From an uncultured Clostridium sp. (GTDB lineage: Bacteria > Bacillota > Clostridia > Lachnospirales > Lachnospiraceae), in assembly GCA_900544905.1 (NCBI GenBank), contig UQXF01000030.1, positions 1 through 30,176 of the forward strand: DNA of 30,176 bases, written 5' to 3'. The number at the start of each line of letters is the position of its first letter. Position 1 is the stretch's first letter. Below the pieces are notes generated by a model. That model was not told the origin of the DNA. It did no database searches and saw nothing but the letters and a program-made list of their open reading frames with translations. Position numbers and translations under genes: made by a program. Of the stretch, positions 6,815-15,305 are shown in pieces.

Positions 6815-7768
6815 ATGCGGATAGGAATTGATATGGGCGGTATGTCGGTAAAGCTTGGACTGGTGGATGACAAAAACCAGATTGTGGAAAAGCTGGTGAT
6901 TCCCACAAGGCTGGATGTACCGGCGGAGGATATGGTGAAGGATATCATCAGGGCGGTTTATGTCTTGATGGACAAGGGGAAGGTGACGTTTGAAAACTGT
7001 ACAGGAATTGGAATTGGCAGTCCGGGAACGCTTGATGACAAAAACGGACTGATTCTTTACTCCAATAATTTTGGATGGGAAAGGGTTCCCATTGTAAAGT
7101 GGATGCAGCGGGAGTTTCCGCTTTCCGTCAAGCTCGCGAATGATGCAGATGCGGCTGCATTAGGCGAGGTGTATGCCGGAGCTGCCAGGGGCGTGAAGAA
7201 CGCCGTACTACTGACCCTTGGAACCGGAGTTGGCGGAGGCGTCATACTGAATGGGGAAATTTTTCATGGCCCTTTGCATGGAGGAGTGGAATTAGGGCAT
7301 ATGGTGATTCAGGCAGACGGTGAGCCTTGTACCTGTGGAAGAAAGGGCTGTCTGGAGGCGTATGCATCGGCAACCGCCCTTTTGCGGATGGCACAGAAGG
7401 CGGCAAAAGAAAATCCAGCTTCGGTTATGAACCGGCTGTGTGGAAACCGGCTGGAATGTATGAATGGAGAGATTCCATTTCAGGCGGCGGATATGGGAGA
7501 TGAAGCGGCGAAGAGTGTGATTGCGGAATATGAATTTTATCTGGCGACAGGAATTGCCAACGTGATTAATATCTTCCGCCCGGAGATGGTTATTCTGGGC
7601 GGCGGCGTGGCAGCCCAGAAGGAAAATCTCACCCAGCCTCTGGAGGAGATGGTAAAAGAGCTCTGCTTTGGAGGCTCCCATGGAGAGGTAGCGCGTATTG
7701 TTACCTCTAAGCTTGGCAATGATGCGGGGATTATCGGCGCAGCCAGCCTGTTTTACTGTTGGCTATAG
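6815..7768 (+). CDS. ROK family sugar kinase (glucokinase-like)
   Basis: This 317-residue kinase opens with the ATP-phosphate motif GIDMGG (residues 4-9). LANDADAAALGE carries catalytic D110, and LGTGVGGG forms the second phosphate loop. The ROK zinc site is H162 in ELGHM with C172, C174 and C179 in CTCGRKGC. All hallmark residues are present, so an active ATP-dependent hexokinase, most likely glucokinase, is expected. There is no N-terminal helix-turn-helix, so it is an enzyme and not a ROK repressor. It is monocistronic between its own promoter and a terminator at 7771-7798. The exact sugar cannot be assigned from sequence. Confidence 0.92.
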   Translation: MRIGIDMGGMSVKLGLVDDKNQIVEKLVIPTRLDVPAEDMVKDIIRAVYVLMDKGKVTFENCTGIGIGSPGTLDDKNGLILYSNNFGWERVPIVKWMQREFPLSVKLANDADAAALGEVYAGAARGVKNAVLLTLGTGVGGGVILNGEIFHGPLHGGVELGHMVIQADGEPCTCGRKGCLEAYASATALLRMAQKAAKENPASVMNRLCGNRLECMNGEIPFQAADMGDEAAKSVIAEYEFYLATGIANVINIFRPEMVILGGGVAAQKENLTQPLEEMVKELCFGGSHGEVARIVTSKLGNDAGIIGAASLFYCWL

Positions 7769-7770
7769 AT

Positions 7771-7798
7771 GGCACCTCCTGTACAGGAGGTGTCTTTT
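7771..7798 (+). terminator. Intrinsic terminator after the ROK kinase
   Basis: A perfect self-complementary stretch at 7773-7792 (CACCTCCTG-TA-CAGGAGGTG), extended by a G-U and a G-C pair, is followed by TTTT at 7795-7798. The U-run overlaps the stop codon of the convergent lipoprotein gene, so the two genes share this boundary. Confidence 0.88.
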
Positions 7799-9443
7799 AC
7801 TGTGCAGCACCATTTACATAAAGGGTAAATCCATTGGTATCCACATTGTCCATACTTCCTTCAAAGGAAGTGATATAGCTGTCCCCGGTTAATTTCCAGG
7901 TACTGCCGCTGTCAAGGCTTACGTTTACCGTACCGCCCTCCTGCTCTTCATTTATGCTTCCCTCGAAGCTGCTTTCTTCTGACAGGGAAAGTGTGAGGGA
8001 GGATATCTCATCCACAATGATTTTACCGGTTAATTTCTGGTCTGTGGCATACAGCTTCATATCTGCACCGTTGCTTCCGGCGGTTCCCCAGCCCCGTGAA
8101 CCGTCATTGCCCGCAACCCTTAAAAGAGTGTCGTTTGCAAGGGTAAGGGCGACATTTTCAAGGTTTACGGTAGAGGAGGTATTGGTAGAGTAAAAGAGGT
8201 CTCCATTCTGATTCGTAATACTTCCCCCGGAAACGGTAAAGTCTGCCTCACCCTCTTGTGCATCTCCGGACATGCTCTGGTATATCATGATAGTATGCAG
8301 ATTTTCTGTTTCATCTCCCTGGCAGGTTCCCTGCATATTGCCGGTAACCTCACAGTTATTAAGGGTTACGGAATTTTTTCCCTCAATTACCACGCCCTCT
8401 GATGCAGTTGCGTTTAAGGTGGCGTCTGTAACGGTAATATCTGCCGTGCAGTAGACAGCAGGAGAACCGGTGCCGTTGGTGGTATAGGTTCCATGGGTGA
8501 CATTAAGGGTACCGCCGCCCCGGTCGCTGCGGATTGCTGCCGAGGACTGCCCGCTTGTCTCAATATTTAAATTGGATGCCTGGATAGAGGCTCCGCCGGT
8601 TACATCAATACCGCCGGAATTGTCAGCAGAAGTGGTTATGCTGGTATTGCTCACCGTTACATTGGTATTACTGCCATAGGCAAAAATACCGTTGGCACCC
8701 TGGGCACTGGTGGTGATGACGGAATCCGTTAAGGTTGCGGAAGCACCGTCCAGACTTAAGAACCCGGCATTTAATCCGTAAAAATCACTGCTCTCCGTAT
8801 TGCTGGTATCACCGGAAGTCTTTTGGATGCTGAGGGCGGTGCCGCTATAGGTAACAGAACCCTCCACACGGAGGGCATTTTCATCTGTATTTTCGGAAAT
8901 GTAGGAAACGTCGGATTCCTGTTTGTCTTCTGTAATAGTGGTGGCACCGGTTCCGGTATCGGCAGAGCCGCTGCTGCCGGGCTCTTCCATGGCACCATTT
9001 CCATTTTCTGTGGAAGAAAGGGCAATGGAGGTAATGGTGTTGTCGTCACCGAAGGTAATAATCAGCATGCTGTTTTCTGTAATATCAGAAAGACTGATAT
9101 CCTGTAATACGGATTCATCTGTAAGGGTCAGAGTAAAGGTGGTGCGGCTGCTGCTTCCTGCATCATCTTCGGAATTATTTTCCGGCGGATTGCCCTCTGG
9201 CATTTCATCCATCCTTCCGCCGCCCATCCGCATGCCTTCGGATAAAGACAGGGTAATGGTATTGCCATCGATGGCTGTGACTGTTCCGGTGAGGGTTGTA
9301 TTTTCAAAGGTAACTGTATTCTGGCTGGCGGTTCCTGTATTCTGTTGATTTTCAGATGTCTCATTGCTGCTGCATCCGGTTAACAGGGAGCCGGCAAGAA
9401 GCAGAGACATGGTAAATGATAGTAAGTGTTTTTTAATCTTCAT
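7797..9443 (-). CDS. Large Ser/Thr/Gly-rich beta-helix-like surface lipoprotein
   Basis: This predicted 548-residue lipoprotein has a basic, hydrophobic signal and lipobox LLTGC with lipidated C24. The ATG at 9443 is chosen over one at 9449 because AAAAAAGGAG lies 7 bases upstream of it. Residues about 40-140 hold a small beta domain (TLTGTVTAIDGNTITLSL) interrupted by a Met/Gly/Pro-rich segment. Residues about 190-545 are repetitive beta strands with many Asn, Thr, Ser and Gly, including GGIDVTGGASIQASNL and AIRSDRGGGTLNV, which suggests a right-handed parallel beta-helix. It is probably an extracellular carbohydrate-binding or adhesive protein anchored to the membrane, but no catalytic residues are recognised. 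It is single-gene and divergent from the amidase. Confidence 0.85.
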   Translation of the reverse strand: MKIKKHLLSFTMSLLLAGSLLTGCSSNETSENQQNTGTASQNTVTFENTTLTGTVTAIDGNTITLSLSEGMRMGGGRMDEMPEGNPPENNSEDDAGSSSRTTFTLTLTDESVLQDISLSDITENSMLIITFGDDNTITSIALSSTENGNGAMEEPGSSGSADTGTGATTITEDKQESDVSYISENTDENALRVEGSVTYSGTALSIQKTSGDTSNTESSDFYGLNAGFLSLDGASATLTDSVITTSAQGANGIFAYGSNTNVTVSNTSITTSADNSGGIDVTGGASIQASNLNIETSGQSSAAIRSDRGGGTLNVTHGTYTTNGTGSPAVYCTADITVTDATLNATASEGVVIEGKNSVTLNNCEVTGNMQGTCQGDETENLHTIMIYQSMSGDAQEGEADFTVSGGSITNQNGDLFYSTNTSSTVNLENVALTLANDTLLRVAGNDGSRGWGTAGSNGADMKLYATDQKLTGKIIVDEISSLTLSLSEESSFEGSINEEQEGGTVNVSLDSGSTWKLTGDSYITSFEGSMDNVDTNGFTLYVNGAAQ

Positions 9444-9561
9444 AGGCATTCTCCTTTTTTAACTTTCTATGGCTATCTTACAAAAGAAAGATTAAAGCTA
9501 AATTGAAAATATGTGATAGAAATGTGAATCGGGCAGGAAGTAATTTCTTCCTTGTATTTAC

Positions 9562-9567
9562 TATAAT
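9562..9567 (+). promoter_or_regulatory. Possible -10 element of the amidase gene
   Basis: A perfect TATAAT lies 64 bases upstream of ATG 9631, but no convincing -35 stands 16-18 bp upstream. That area instead holds a 6-bp hairpin (AGGAAG/CTTCCT at about 9537-9554), which might mark an activator or repressor site. Confidence 0.4.
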
Positions 9568-9630
9568 TATGTGCTACGTTACATATATTATTAAAGATTT
9601 CCGGCAGAACAGAGATAATGGAGGAGTATC

Positions 9631-10914
9631 ATGCAGACTCTCAGAAAAATTACCAGCTGTATATTTTTTATAATCTGGGGAATGGTTTGTTTTTCATTTC
9701 CCGTACAGGCGGCGAAGACATCCGCTAATCCGTCTCTTGTGATAGCCCTTGACCCCGGACATGGCGGCGAAGAAGAGGGGGCAATGTATTATGGGCTGAT
9801 GGAGAAGGATATCAATTTCAAAATGGCAGAGCTGGTAAAGAGCGAGCTGGAGCAGTATCCCAATGTTACGGTCTTTCTCACACGGGATGGGGATGAACAG
9901 GTTTCCCTGTGGGAGCGGGCAGACCGGGCTAAGGAGGCAGGTGCAGATATTCTTTTAAGCCTGCATTTTAACGCCAGCGTTGCCCACCACTCCCAGGGAG
10001 CTTCTGTCTATATCACCACGGGGGAAGCATACCGGGATGATTTGAGACAATTTGCAGATTACCTGTTAGGGGAGTTTGAGGCAATTGGTCTCAATAATGC
10101 GGGCACCTTTGCCAGAGTGACACAGATGGGAGGCAGACGGGCAGACGGCACCTTTGATGACTACTATGGGATTTTAAGACATTCCTATAATAATGGTATG
10201 CCCTCCATGATTATTGAGCACTGTTATATGGACGCAGAGGCGGATAAACCGTATTTTTATGAGGAAGAGGGGCTGGAAAAGCTGGCAAAGGCGGATGTAA
10301 ATGCAATTGCCGCTTACTATGGGCTTACCGGTGCAGACGGAGAAGAGGTAATGCCGAAGCATGCAGAGAAATTTGGTGCCACCACAAAGGCGCTGGAAAA
10401 GAATTATTATGAAGCGCCCAATATTACAGGCATCCGGCTGGCTGATTATGACGGAAAGACGCCGGGAATGGCAGAATTTGAAGTGGAGGCAGAGGACGGA
10501 GCCGGGATTACTTCCATTTATCTTGTCTATAAAAATGCAGATACCGGCGAAACGGTAACGGTTTCCCTGGCATGCTTAGACAGCCTGACTACAGGAACCC
10601 ACCGCCTTGGTGCATATATCCCGGCAAAGCTGGAGCTGGGAAATTATACCCTGTCCTATATCGGCGCCTATAATGAAGCTGGCTATGATGCGGGGTACAA
10701 TCTGTCAGACAGCTCCATGGTTGGTTTTGGAAAGTGTGACTGGCTGAACCGGTTTAGTTACAGTGGAGAGGCTGATTTTAAGGTGAAGGAAGAGACTGTT
10801 ATTTCCGATGCATATGCCAGGAAACTGATTCAGGAGGTGGAGACGAGGCTTCAAAGAGAACGCAGTATCAGCCTGTTTCCAATGCCTTCGGGAATCCAGG
10901 CGTTTATTAAGTAA
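9631..10914 (+). CDS. Secreted N-acetylmuramoyl-L-alanine amidase (Amidase_3)
   Basis: This 427-residue exported hydrolase cleaves the amide bond between MurNAc and L-Ala in peptidoglycan. A signal peptide spans about 1-28 (cleavage near VQA-A). The Amidase_3 domain (about 36-230) has zinc ligands H44 in DPGHGG, E58 and H112 in SLHFNA, plus catalytic E196 in IIEHCYMD; all are intact. Residues about 245-380 form an extra beta-rich, Ig-like domain with no cell-wall-binding repeats recognised, probably for interaction or spacing. The start is fixed by GGAGGAG before ATG 9631. It is monocistronic and convergent with the PilZ gene, whose terminator overlaps its stop codon. A role in daughter-cell separation or wall turnover is likely. 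Confidence 0.93.
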   Translation: MQTLRKITSCIFFIIWGMVCFSFPVQAAKTSANPSLVIALDPGHGGEEEGAMYYGLMEKDINFKMAELVKSELEQYPNVTVFLTRDGDEQVSLWERADRAKEAGADILLSLHFNASVAHHSQGASVYITTGEAYRDDLRQFADYLLGEFEAIGLNNAGTFARVTQMGGRRADGTFDDYYGILRHSYNNGMPSMIIEHCYMDAEADKPYFYEEEGLEKLAKADVNAIAAYYGLTGADGEEVMPKHAEKFGATTKALEKNYYEAPNITGIRLADYDGKTPGMAEFEVEAEDGAGITSIYLVYKNADTGETVTVSLACLDSLTTGTHRLGAYIPAKLELGNYTLSYIGAYNEAGYDAGYNLSDSSMVGFGKCDWLNRFSYSGEADFKVKEETVISDAYARKLIQEVETRLQRERSISLFPMPSGIQAFIK

Positions 10915-10945
10915 AAAAGGACTGTTACCTCTTAGTAAACAGTCC
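10913..10945 (-). terminator. Intrinsic terminator of the PilZ gene
   Basis: An 8-bp stem GGACTGTT (10919-10926) / AACAGTCC (10938-10945) is followed on the minus strand by six U (10918-10913). On the plus strand no U-run follows, so it serves the minus-strand gene. The A-run encoding the U tract overlaps the amidase stop codon TAA at 10912-10914. Confidence 0.85.
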
Positions 10946-10973
10946 CGCAAATTCCGGTTATAGATAGTGTATG

Positions 10974-11324
10974 TCAATTATCAAGAGCTTTTTCGTAGTC
11001 CTCAAATACGGAGTCAAAGATGCCGGCAAGACCGGTAAACTCGCAGCCATAGCGGTATAATGTGTCAGACAGCTTTGCCCTGTGGAGAATTTTAACTACA
11101 GTCAGAATTTTCTGTTCTGAATTCTCCAATACAATGATAGCATTAAAATAATAGCCTTCCGGTATATAAGTGGTTGTGGTAAAACCAATTCCCGCCTTTG
11201 AAATGTCAAATACATCAATCTCTGCGTTCAAATCCCGGATGACATCATTATCCTGTTTGAACACTTCCGACACTTCTAATTTGAGTGCGATTGGAAGCCG
11301 TTTAAAGCGTCTTTTTTCTTCCAT
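10974..11324 (-). CDS. PilZ-domain c-di-GMP receptor
   Basis: This 116-residue single-domain protein carries both halves of the PilZ c-di-GMP signature: R-x3-R in RRFKR near the N-terminus and D-x-S-x2-G (DISKAG) about 45 residues on. Both are complete, so binding is expected. An in-frame extension to 11399 exists, but ATG 11324 has GGGGAGGA at the proper distance. There is no output domain, so it must act by protein contact, as stand-alone PilZ proteins do. Partners are not evident here; the neighbouring amidase is only a convergent gene. Its own promoter and terminator frame it as a single-gene unit. Confidence 0.87.
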   Translation of the reverse strand: MEEKRRFKRLPIALKLEVSEVFKQDNDVIRDLNAEIDVFDISKAGIGFTTTTYIPEGYYFNAIIVLENSEQKILTVVKILHRAKLSDTLYRYGCEFTGLAGIFDSVFEDYEKALDN

Positions 11325-11370
11325 AATGATAGTCCTCCCCAAAATTCTTAATAAAAAAACAATTTTTCCC

Positions 11371-11399
11371 ATTGTAGCATAAAAAAATAAAAATAACAA
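11371..11399 (-). promoter_or_regulatory. Promoter of the PilZ gene
   Basis: On the minus strand, TTGTTA (11399-11394) and TACAAT (11376-11371) are separated by 17 bp, and TGC precedes the -10, giving an extended -10. The leader to ATG 11324 is about 40 bases. Confidence 0.65.
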
Positions 11400-11417
11400 A
11401 TAAAATCCGCATTTCCA

Positions 11418-11460
11418 TTGACAGTTTTAAAAAAAAAGGATAACATGAACATGCTATACT
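11418..11460 (+). promoter_or_regulatory. Promoter region of purF-purB
   Basis: A consensus TTGACA (11418-11423) has TAACAT 17 bp downstream (11441-11446). Slightly further on lies an extended -10 TGCTATACT (11452-11460) without a matching -35. Either could start the operon; the second gives a leader of about 33 bases. No purine riboswitch fits in the remaining leader. Confidence 0.6.
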
Positions 11461-11499
11461 ACAGGATAATAAGGGACAAATGTTAGGAGATTTACTTAC

Positions 11500-12966
11500 A
11501 TGAGCGAAGTATTTGACAACAGTTTTGATGAGGATGTACTGCATGAGGAATGCGGTGTGTTCGGTATTTACGATTTTGATGGCAATGATGTGGCGGCGTC
11601 CATTTATTATGGCTTGTTCGCCCTGCAGCACCGGGGACAGGAGAGCTGTGGAATTGCCGTTTCAGATACGGAAGGACCGAAGGGAAAGGTTCTGTCTTCC
11701 AAGGGAATGGGACTTGTAAATGAAGTGTTTACACCGGAAGATATGGAAAAGCTTAAGGGTAATATCGGAGTGGGACATGTCCGCTACTCTACGGCAGGAG
11801 CTTCTACCAGAGAGAATGCACAGCCCCTGGTGTTAAACTATGTGAAGGGAACGCTGGGACTTGCCCATAACGGAAATCTGGTTAATGCGCCGGAGCTGCG
11901 GAGAGAGCTGGAGCTTTCGGGAGCCATCTTCCAGACCACCATCGACTCGGAGGTAATTGCCTACCATATTGCAAGGGAGCGTGTGAACACTGCCACGGTA
12001 GAACAGGCTGTCCTGCGGGCGCTTAATAAGGTAAAAGGCTCTTATTCCCTGATTGTTATGAGCCCGAGGAAGCTGATTGGTGCAAGAGACCCTTTTGGTT
12101 TCCGTCCGTTATGTATTGGCAAACGCAATAATGCATATGTGCTGGCATCGGAGAGCTGTGCGCTGGATACCATCGGAGCAGAATTTATCCGTGATGTGGA
12201 GCCCGGAGAAATGGTAACCATTACCCCGGAGAATGGTATTGTATCCTATAAGGATATGTGTCAGGAAAAGCATGCCAGATGTATTTTTGAGTATATATAT
12301 TTTGCAAGACCGGACAGTGTATTTGATAAGATGAGCGTATATGAGTCCCGTATTATCGCCGGAAGATGTCTGGCAAAGGATTCGCCGGTGGAGGCGGATA
12401 TTGTGGTGGGAGTGCCGGAATCCGGTAATGCCGCCGCTCTTGGATATTCTCTGGAATCCGGGATACCATATGGAACCGCTTTTGTAAAAAATGCCTATGT
12501 GGGCAGAACCTTTATCAAGCCAAAGCAGAGCCAGCGGGAATCCAGTGTGCAGGTGAAGCTTAATGTATTGAAGGATGCAGTCCGCGGAAAGCGCGTGATT
12601 ATGATAGATGACTCTATAGTGCGTGGAACCACTTCAGACCGGATTGTCAGCATGTTAAAGGAGGCGGGCGCTACAGAGGTACATGTGCGTATTTCCTCGC
12701 CGCCATTTTTACATCCGTGCTATTTCGGAACGGATATTCCAAATGAGGAACAGCTGATTGCCCATAACCGGACCATTGAGGAAATCCGGGATATTTTGGG
12801 AGCAGATTCCCTGGCGTATCTGGAGATTGACCGCTTAAAGGAGCTGTCCGCAGGAAGACAGTATTGTGACGGCTGTTTCAGCGGGAATTATCCGATGGAG
12901 CCGCCAAAAGAAGATATTCGTGGGGAACATGATGAGACCGTAAGGGAAAATAAGAAGAAAAAGTAG
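11500..12966 (+). CDS. purF: Amidophosphoribosyltransferase
   Basis: PurF catalyses the first committed step of purine synthesis, PRPP plus glutamine to 5-phosphoribosylamine. The 488-residue protein has a 17-residue propeptide ending in HEE, then the N-terminal nucleophile C18 (CGVFGIY), and a class II glutaminase domain with HVRYSTAG and NGNLVN. The phosphoribosyltransferase PRPP loop is VIMIDDSIVRGTTS. Cysteines in HARCIFEY, HPCYFGTD and QYCDGC match the 4Fe-4S ligands of the B. subtilis-type oxygen-sensitive enzyme, so this is the Fe-S class. ATG 11500 follows AGGAGA by 9 bases. It is co-transcribed with purB. The Lys-rich C-terminal tail is not conserved. Confidence 0.97.
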   Translation: MSEVFDNSFDEDVLHEECGVFGIYDFDGNDVAASIYYGLFALQHRGQESCGIAVSDTEGPKGKVLSSKGMGLVNEVFTPEDMEKLKGNIGVGHVRYSTAGASTRENAQPLVLNYVKGTLGLAHNGNLVNAPELRRELELSGAIFQTTIDSEVIAYHIARERVNTATVEQAVLRALNKVKGSYSLIVMSPRKLIGARDPFGFRPLCIGKRNNAYVLASESCALDTIGAEFIRDVEPGEMVTITPENGIVSYKDMCQEKHARCIFEYIYFARPDSVFDKMSVYESRIIAGRCLAKDSPVEADIVVGVPESGNAAALGYSLESGIPYGTAFVKNAYVGRTFIKPKQSQRESSVQVKLNVLKDAVRGKRVIMIDDSIVRGTTSDRIVSMLKEAGATEVHVRISSPPFLHPCYFGTDIPNEEQLIAHNRTIEEIRDILGADSLAYLEIDRLKELSAGRQYCDGCFSGNYPMEPPKEDIRGEHDETVRENKKKK

Positions 12967-12990
12967 AGGAAAGAGCAGAGGAGGATACAG

Positions 12991-14439
12991 ATGAAAGACA
13001 AATATGTAAGTCCGCTTTCAGAGAGATATGCCAGCAAGGAGATGCAGTATATTTTCTCACCGGATATGAAGTTTAAAACATGGAGAAAATTATGGATTGC
13101 CCTGGCAGAGACAGAGTATGAGCTGGGACTTTCTGAAAATGGGAAGCCGGTTATTACCTTAGAGCAGATTGAGGAATTAAAGGCTTTCCAGAATGATATT
13201 AACTATGATGTGGCAAGGAAGAGAGAGAAGCAGGTACGCCATGATGTCATGAGCCATGTATATGCTTATGGCAAGCAGTGTCCGGCGGCGGCGGGCATTA
13301 TACATTTGGGAGCTACAAGCTGTTATGTCGGCGACAACACAGATGTAATTATTATGACGGAGGCAATGAAGCTGGTTCGCAAGAAGCTGTTGAATGTAAT
13401 TAATGAGCTTTCCAAATTTGCCATGGAATATAAGGATTTACCAACCCTTGCATTTACTCATTTCCAACCGGCACAGCCAACCACCGTTGGCAAGCGGGCA
13501 ACCCTTTGGTTAGAGGAGTTAATGCTGGATTTATCGGATTTGGAATATATGATTAGCCAGCAAAAGCTGCTTGGCTGTAAGGGAACCACCGGCACCCAGG
13601 CAAGCTTTTTGGAGCTGTTTGATGGAGACCATGAGACGGTGCGGAAAATTGATGGCATGATTGCGGAGAAGATGGGATTTAAGGAGTGTTATCCGGTATC
13701 CGGACAGACCTATTCCCGTAAGGTGGACTCGAGAATTTTGAATGTGCTTTCCGGAATTGCCCAAAGCGCCCACAAATTCTCCAATGATATCCGCCTGCTC
13801 CAGCATTTAAAGGAGATTGAGGAGCCTTTTGAGAAGAACCAGATTGGTTCCTCTGCCATGGCATATAAGAGGAATCCGATGCGTTCTGAGCGTATTGCAT
13901 CTCTGGCAAACTACGTGATGGCAGATGCATTGAATCCGGCTATCACGGCGGCAACCCAGTGGTTTGAGCGGACGTTGGATGATTCTGCCAATAAGAGGAT
14001 TTCTGTGCCGGAGGCATTTCTGGCAATTGACGGTATTCTGGATTTGTATTTAAATGTGGTAGACGGTCTGGTGGTATACGACAAGGTTATCTACCAGAGA
14101 TTTATGAAAGAGATTCCGTTTATGGCAACGGAAAATATTATGATGGATGCAGTAAAGCGCGGTGGTGACCGTCAGGTGCTGCATGAGAAAATTCGCGAGC
14201 ATTCCATGGCAGCGGGTGCGATTGTGAAACAGGAAGGAAAGGAAAACGATTTGGTTGACCGTATCGCTAATGACCCTGCCTTTGGTATGACCAAGGAGAT
14301 GATAGAGGAGCTCCTTGAACCAAAGAACTTTGTCGGGCGCGCACCGGAGCAGACGGAAGAGTTTATCAATGAAATCGTAAAACCGGTTCTTGCCGCCAAC
14401 AGTGACGTGCTGGGAATGACAGCGGAGATAAATGTATAA
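12991..14439 (+). CDS. purB: Adenylosuccinate lyase
   Basis: PurB removes fumarate from SAICAR and from adenylosuccinate, acting twice in AMP synthesis. The 482-residue protein belongs to the fumarase/aspartase superfamily. The signature GSSAMAYKRNPMRSE (about residues 285-299) holds the catalytic flexible loop serine. HLGATSCYVGDN (about 106-117) and THFQPAQPTT (about 153-162) are the other conserved blocks, and the latter contains an active-site His. ATG 12991 has a GAGGAGG site and lies 24 bp after purF, so the two are an operon that ends at the terminator at 14501-14537. Length and motifs match the longer clostridial/eukaryote-like PurB branch. Confidence 0.95.
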   Translation: MKDKYVSPLSERYASKEMQYIFSPDMKFKTWRKLWIALAETEYELGLSENGKPVITLEQIEELKAFQNDINYDVARKREKQVRHDVMSHVYAYGKQCPAAAGIIHLGATSCYVGDNTDVIIMTEAMKLVRKKLLNVINELSKFAMEYKDLPTLAFTHFQPAQPTTVGKRATLWLEELMLDLSDLEYMISQQKLLGCKGTTGTQASFLELFDGDHETVRKIDGMIAEKMGFKECYPVSGQTYSRKVDSRILNVLSGIAQSAHKFSNDIRLLQHLKEIEEPFEKNQIGSSAMAYKRNPMRSERIASLANYVMADALNPAITAATQWFERTLDDSANKRISVPEAFLAIDGILDLYLNVVDGLVVYDKVIYQRFMKEIPFMATENIMMDAVKRGGDRQVLHEKIREHSMAAGAIVKQEGKENDLVDRIANDPAFGMTKEMIEELLEPKNFVGRAPEQTEEFINEIVKPVLAANSDVLGMTAEINV

Positions 14440-14500
14440 GATAAACAGGGACATCCGGGAGAGAAGGTGTAATTCCAGATAGGTCCGTGCGGCAATTAGA

Positions 14501-14537
14501 GGGTCATGCAGGAAATGTCTGCATGGCCTTTTATAAT
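14501..14537 (+). terminator. Intrinsic terminator of purF-purB
   Basis: GGTCATGCAG (14502-14511) pairs with CTGCATGGCC (14519-14528) as a 10-bp stem with one G-U pair and a 7-base loop, followed by TTTTATAAT. A TATAAT at 14532-14537 within the U-tract could double as a -10 for agrA, though no good -35 is seen. Confidence 0.85.
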
Positions 14538-14579
14538 AAGTCAATCAATGGAAAGATTGTTGGTTGGAGGAATGAACGA

Positions 14580-15305
14580 ATGTTAAAAATTGCTATATGT
14601 GATGATGAAAGGTACTTTAGAAAAAACGTAGAAGCAATATTAAAAAACTATGCAGAGAAAAATGGCCTGTTGTATGAAATTGACCAGTTTGAATCGGGAA
14701 AGGAATTTCTGCAGCAGGGAATTGAGATGGTGAAATACAAAATTGTCTTTCTGGACATCAATATGGATGAGCTGGATGGTATCCAGACCGCAAAGAAGAT
14801 TCGACAGGTGAGCCGGGAAACCTTTATAGTGTTTGTGACAGCATATGTGAACTATACTCTGGAGGGCTATAAGGTAGATGCGGTCCGGTATCTTTTAAAG
14901 AACAACGTGAATTTTACAGAATCCGTGGAGGAATGTATGGACGCCATACAGGAGAAAATGAATTATTCCATTGTGAGGAAGGAATTCCGTTTTCAGGAGG
15001 GCGTGAAAAAATTTCCGCTAAACCGCCTTTTATACATAGAAAGCCAGCTGCATAAGCTAGTGTTTTACATTATGGAAGATGAACTGAAGACATATACGCT
15101 TTATGACACCTTAAATTCCATAGAGGGTAAGCTGGAGGGCAATAATTTTGTGAGGATTCATCAGAGCTTTCTGGTGAATATGCAGTACATAAAAGGAGTG
15201 ACCAGATACCAGGCATTGCTGAGTAACGGTACGAAGCTGGTTATCCCAAAGGCGAGATATAAATATGTGGAGGAAATGTTCGTTGCATACAAGGGAGAAG
15301 TGTAA
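14580..15305 (+). CDS. agrA: LytTR response regulator (AgrA-like)
   Basis: This 241-residue regulator has a receiver domain with acidic D8-D9 (CDDE), phosphoacceptor D59 (FLDINMDELDG) and Thr in FVTAY. A LytTR DNA-binding domain follows from about 138, with the typical NNFVRIHQSFLVNMQYIK segment. The frame extends upstream through the purB terminator, but ATG 14580 with GGAGG 9 bases upstream is the real start. The kinase gene begins on the base after its stop codon. As the only LytTR protein here it is the expected reader of the agr signal, and the paired direct repeats at 16621-16654 before agrB are its probable target. Confidence 0.9.
   Translation: MLKIAICDDERYFRKNVEAILKNYAEKNGLLYEIDQFESGKEFLQQGIEMVKYKIVFLDINMDELDGIQTAKKIRQVSRETFIVFVTAYVNYTLEGYKVDAVRYLLKNNVNFTESVEECMDAIQEKMNYSIVRKEFRFQEGVKKFPLNRLLYIESQLHKLVFYIMEDELKTYTLYDTLNSIEGKLEGNNFVRIHQSFLVNMQYIKGVTRYQALLSNGTKLVIPKARYKYVEEMFVAYKGEV

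Noticed and set aside
14050..14544. 164-codon minus-strand frame across the end of purB
   Set aside because: It is antisense to a certain gene and crosses the purB terminator; translation has no plausible fold.
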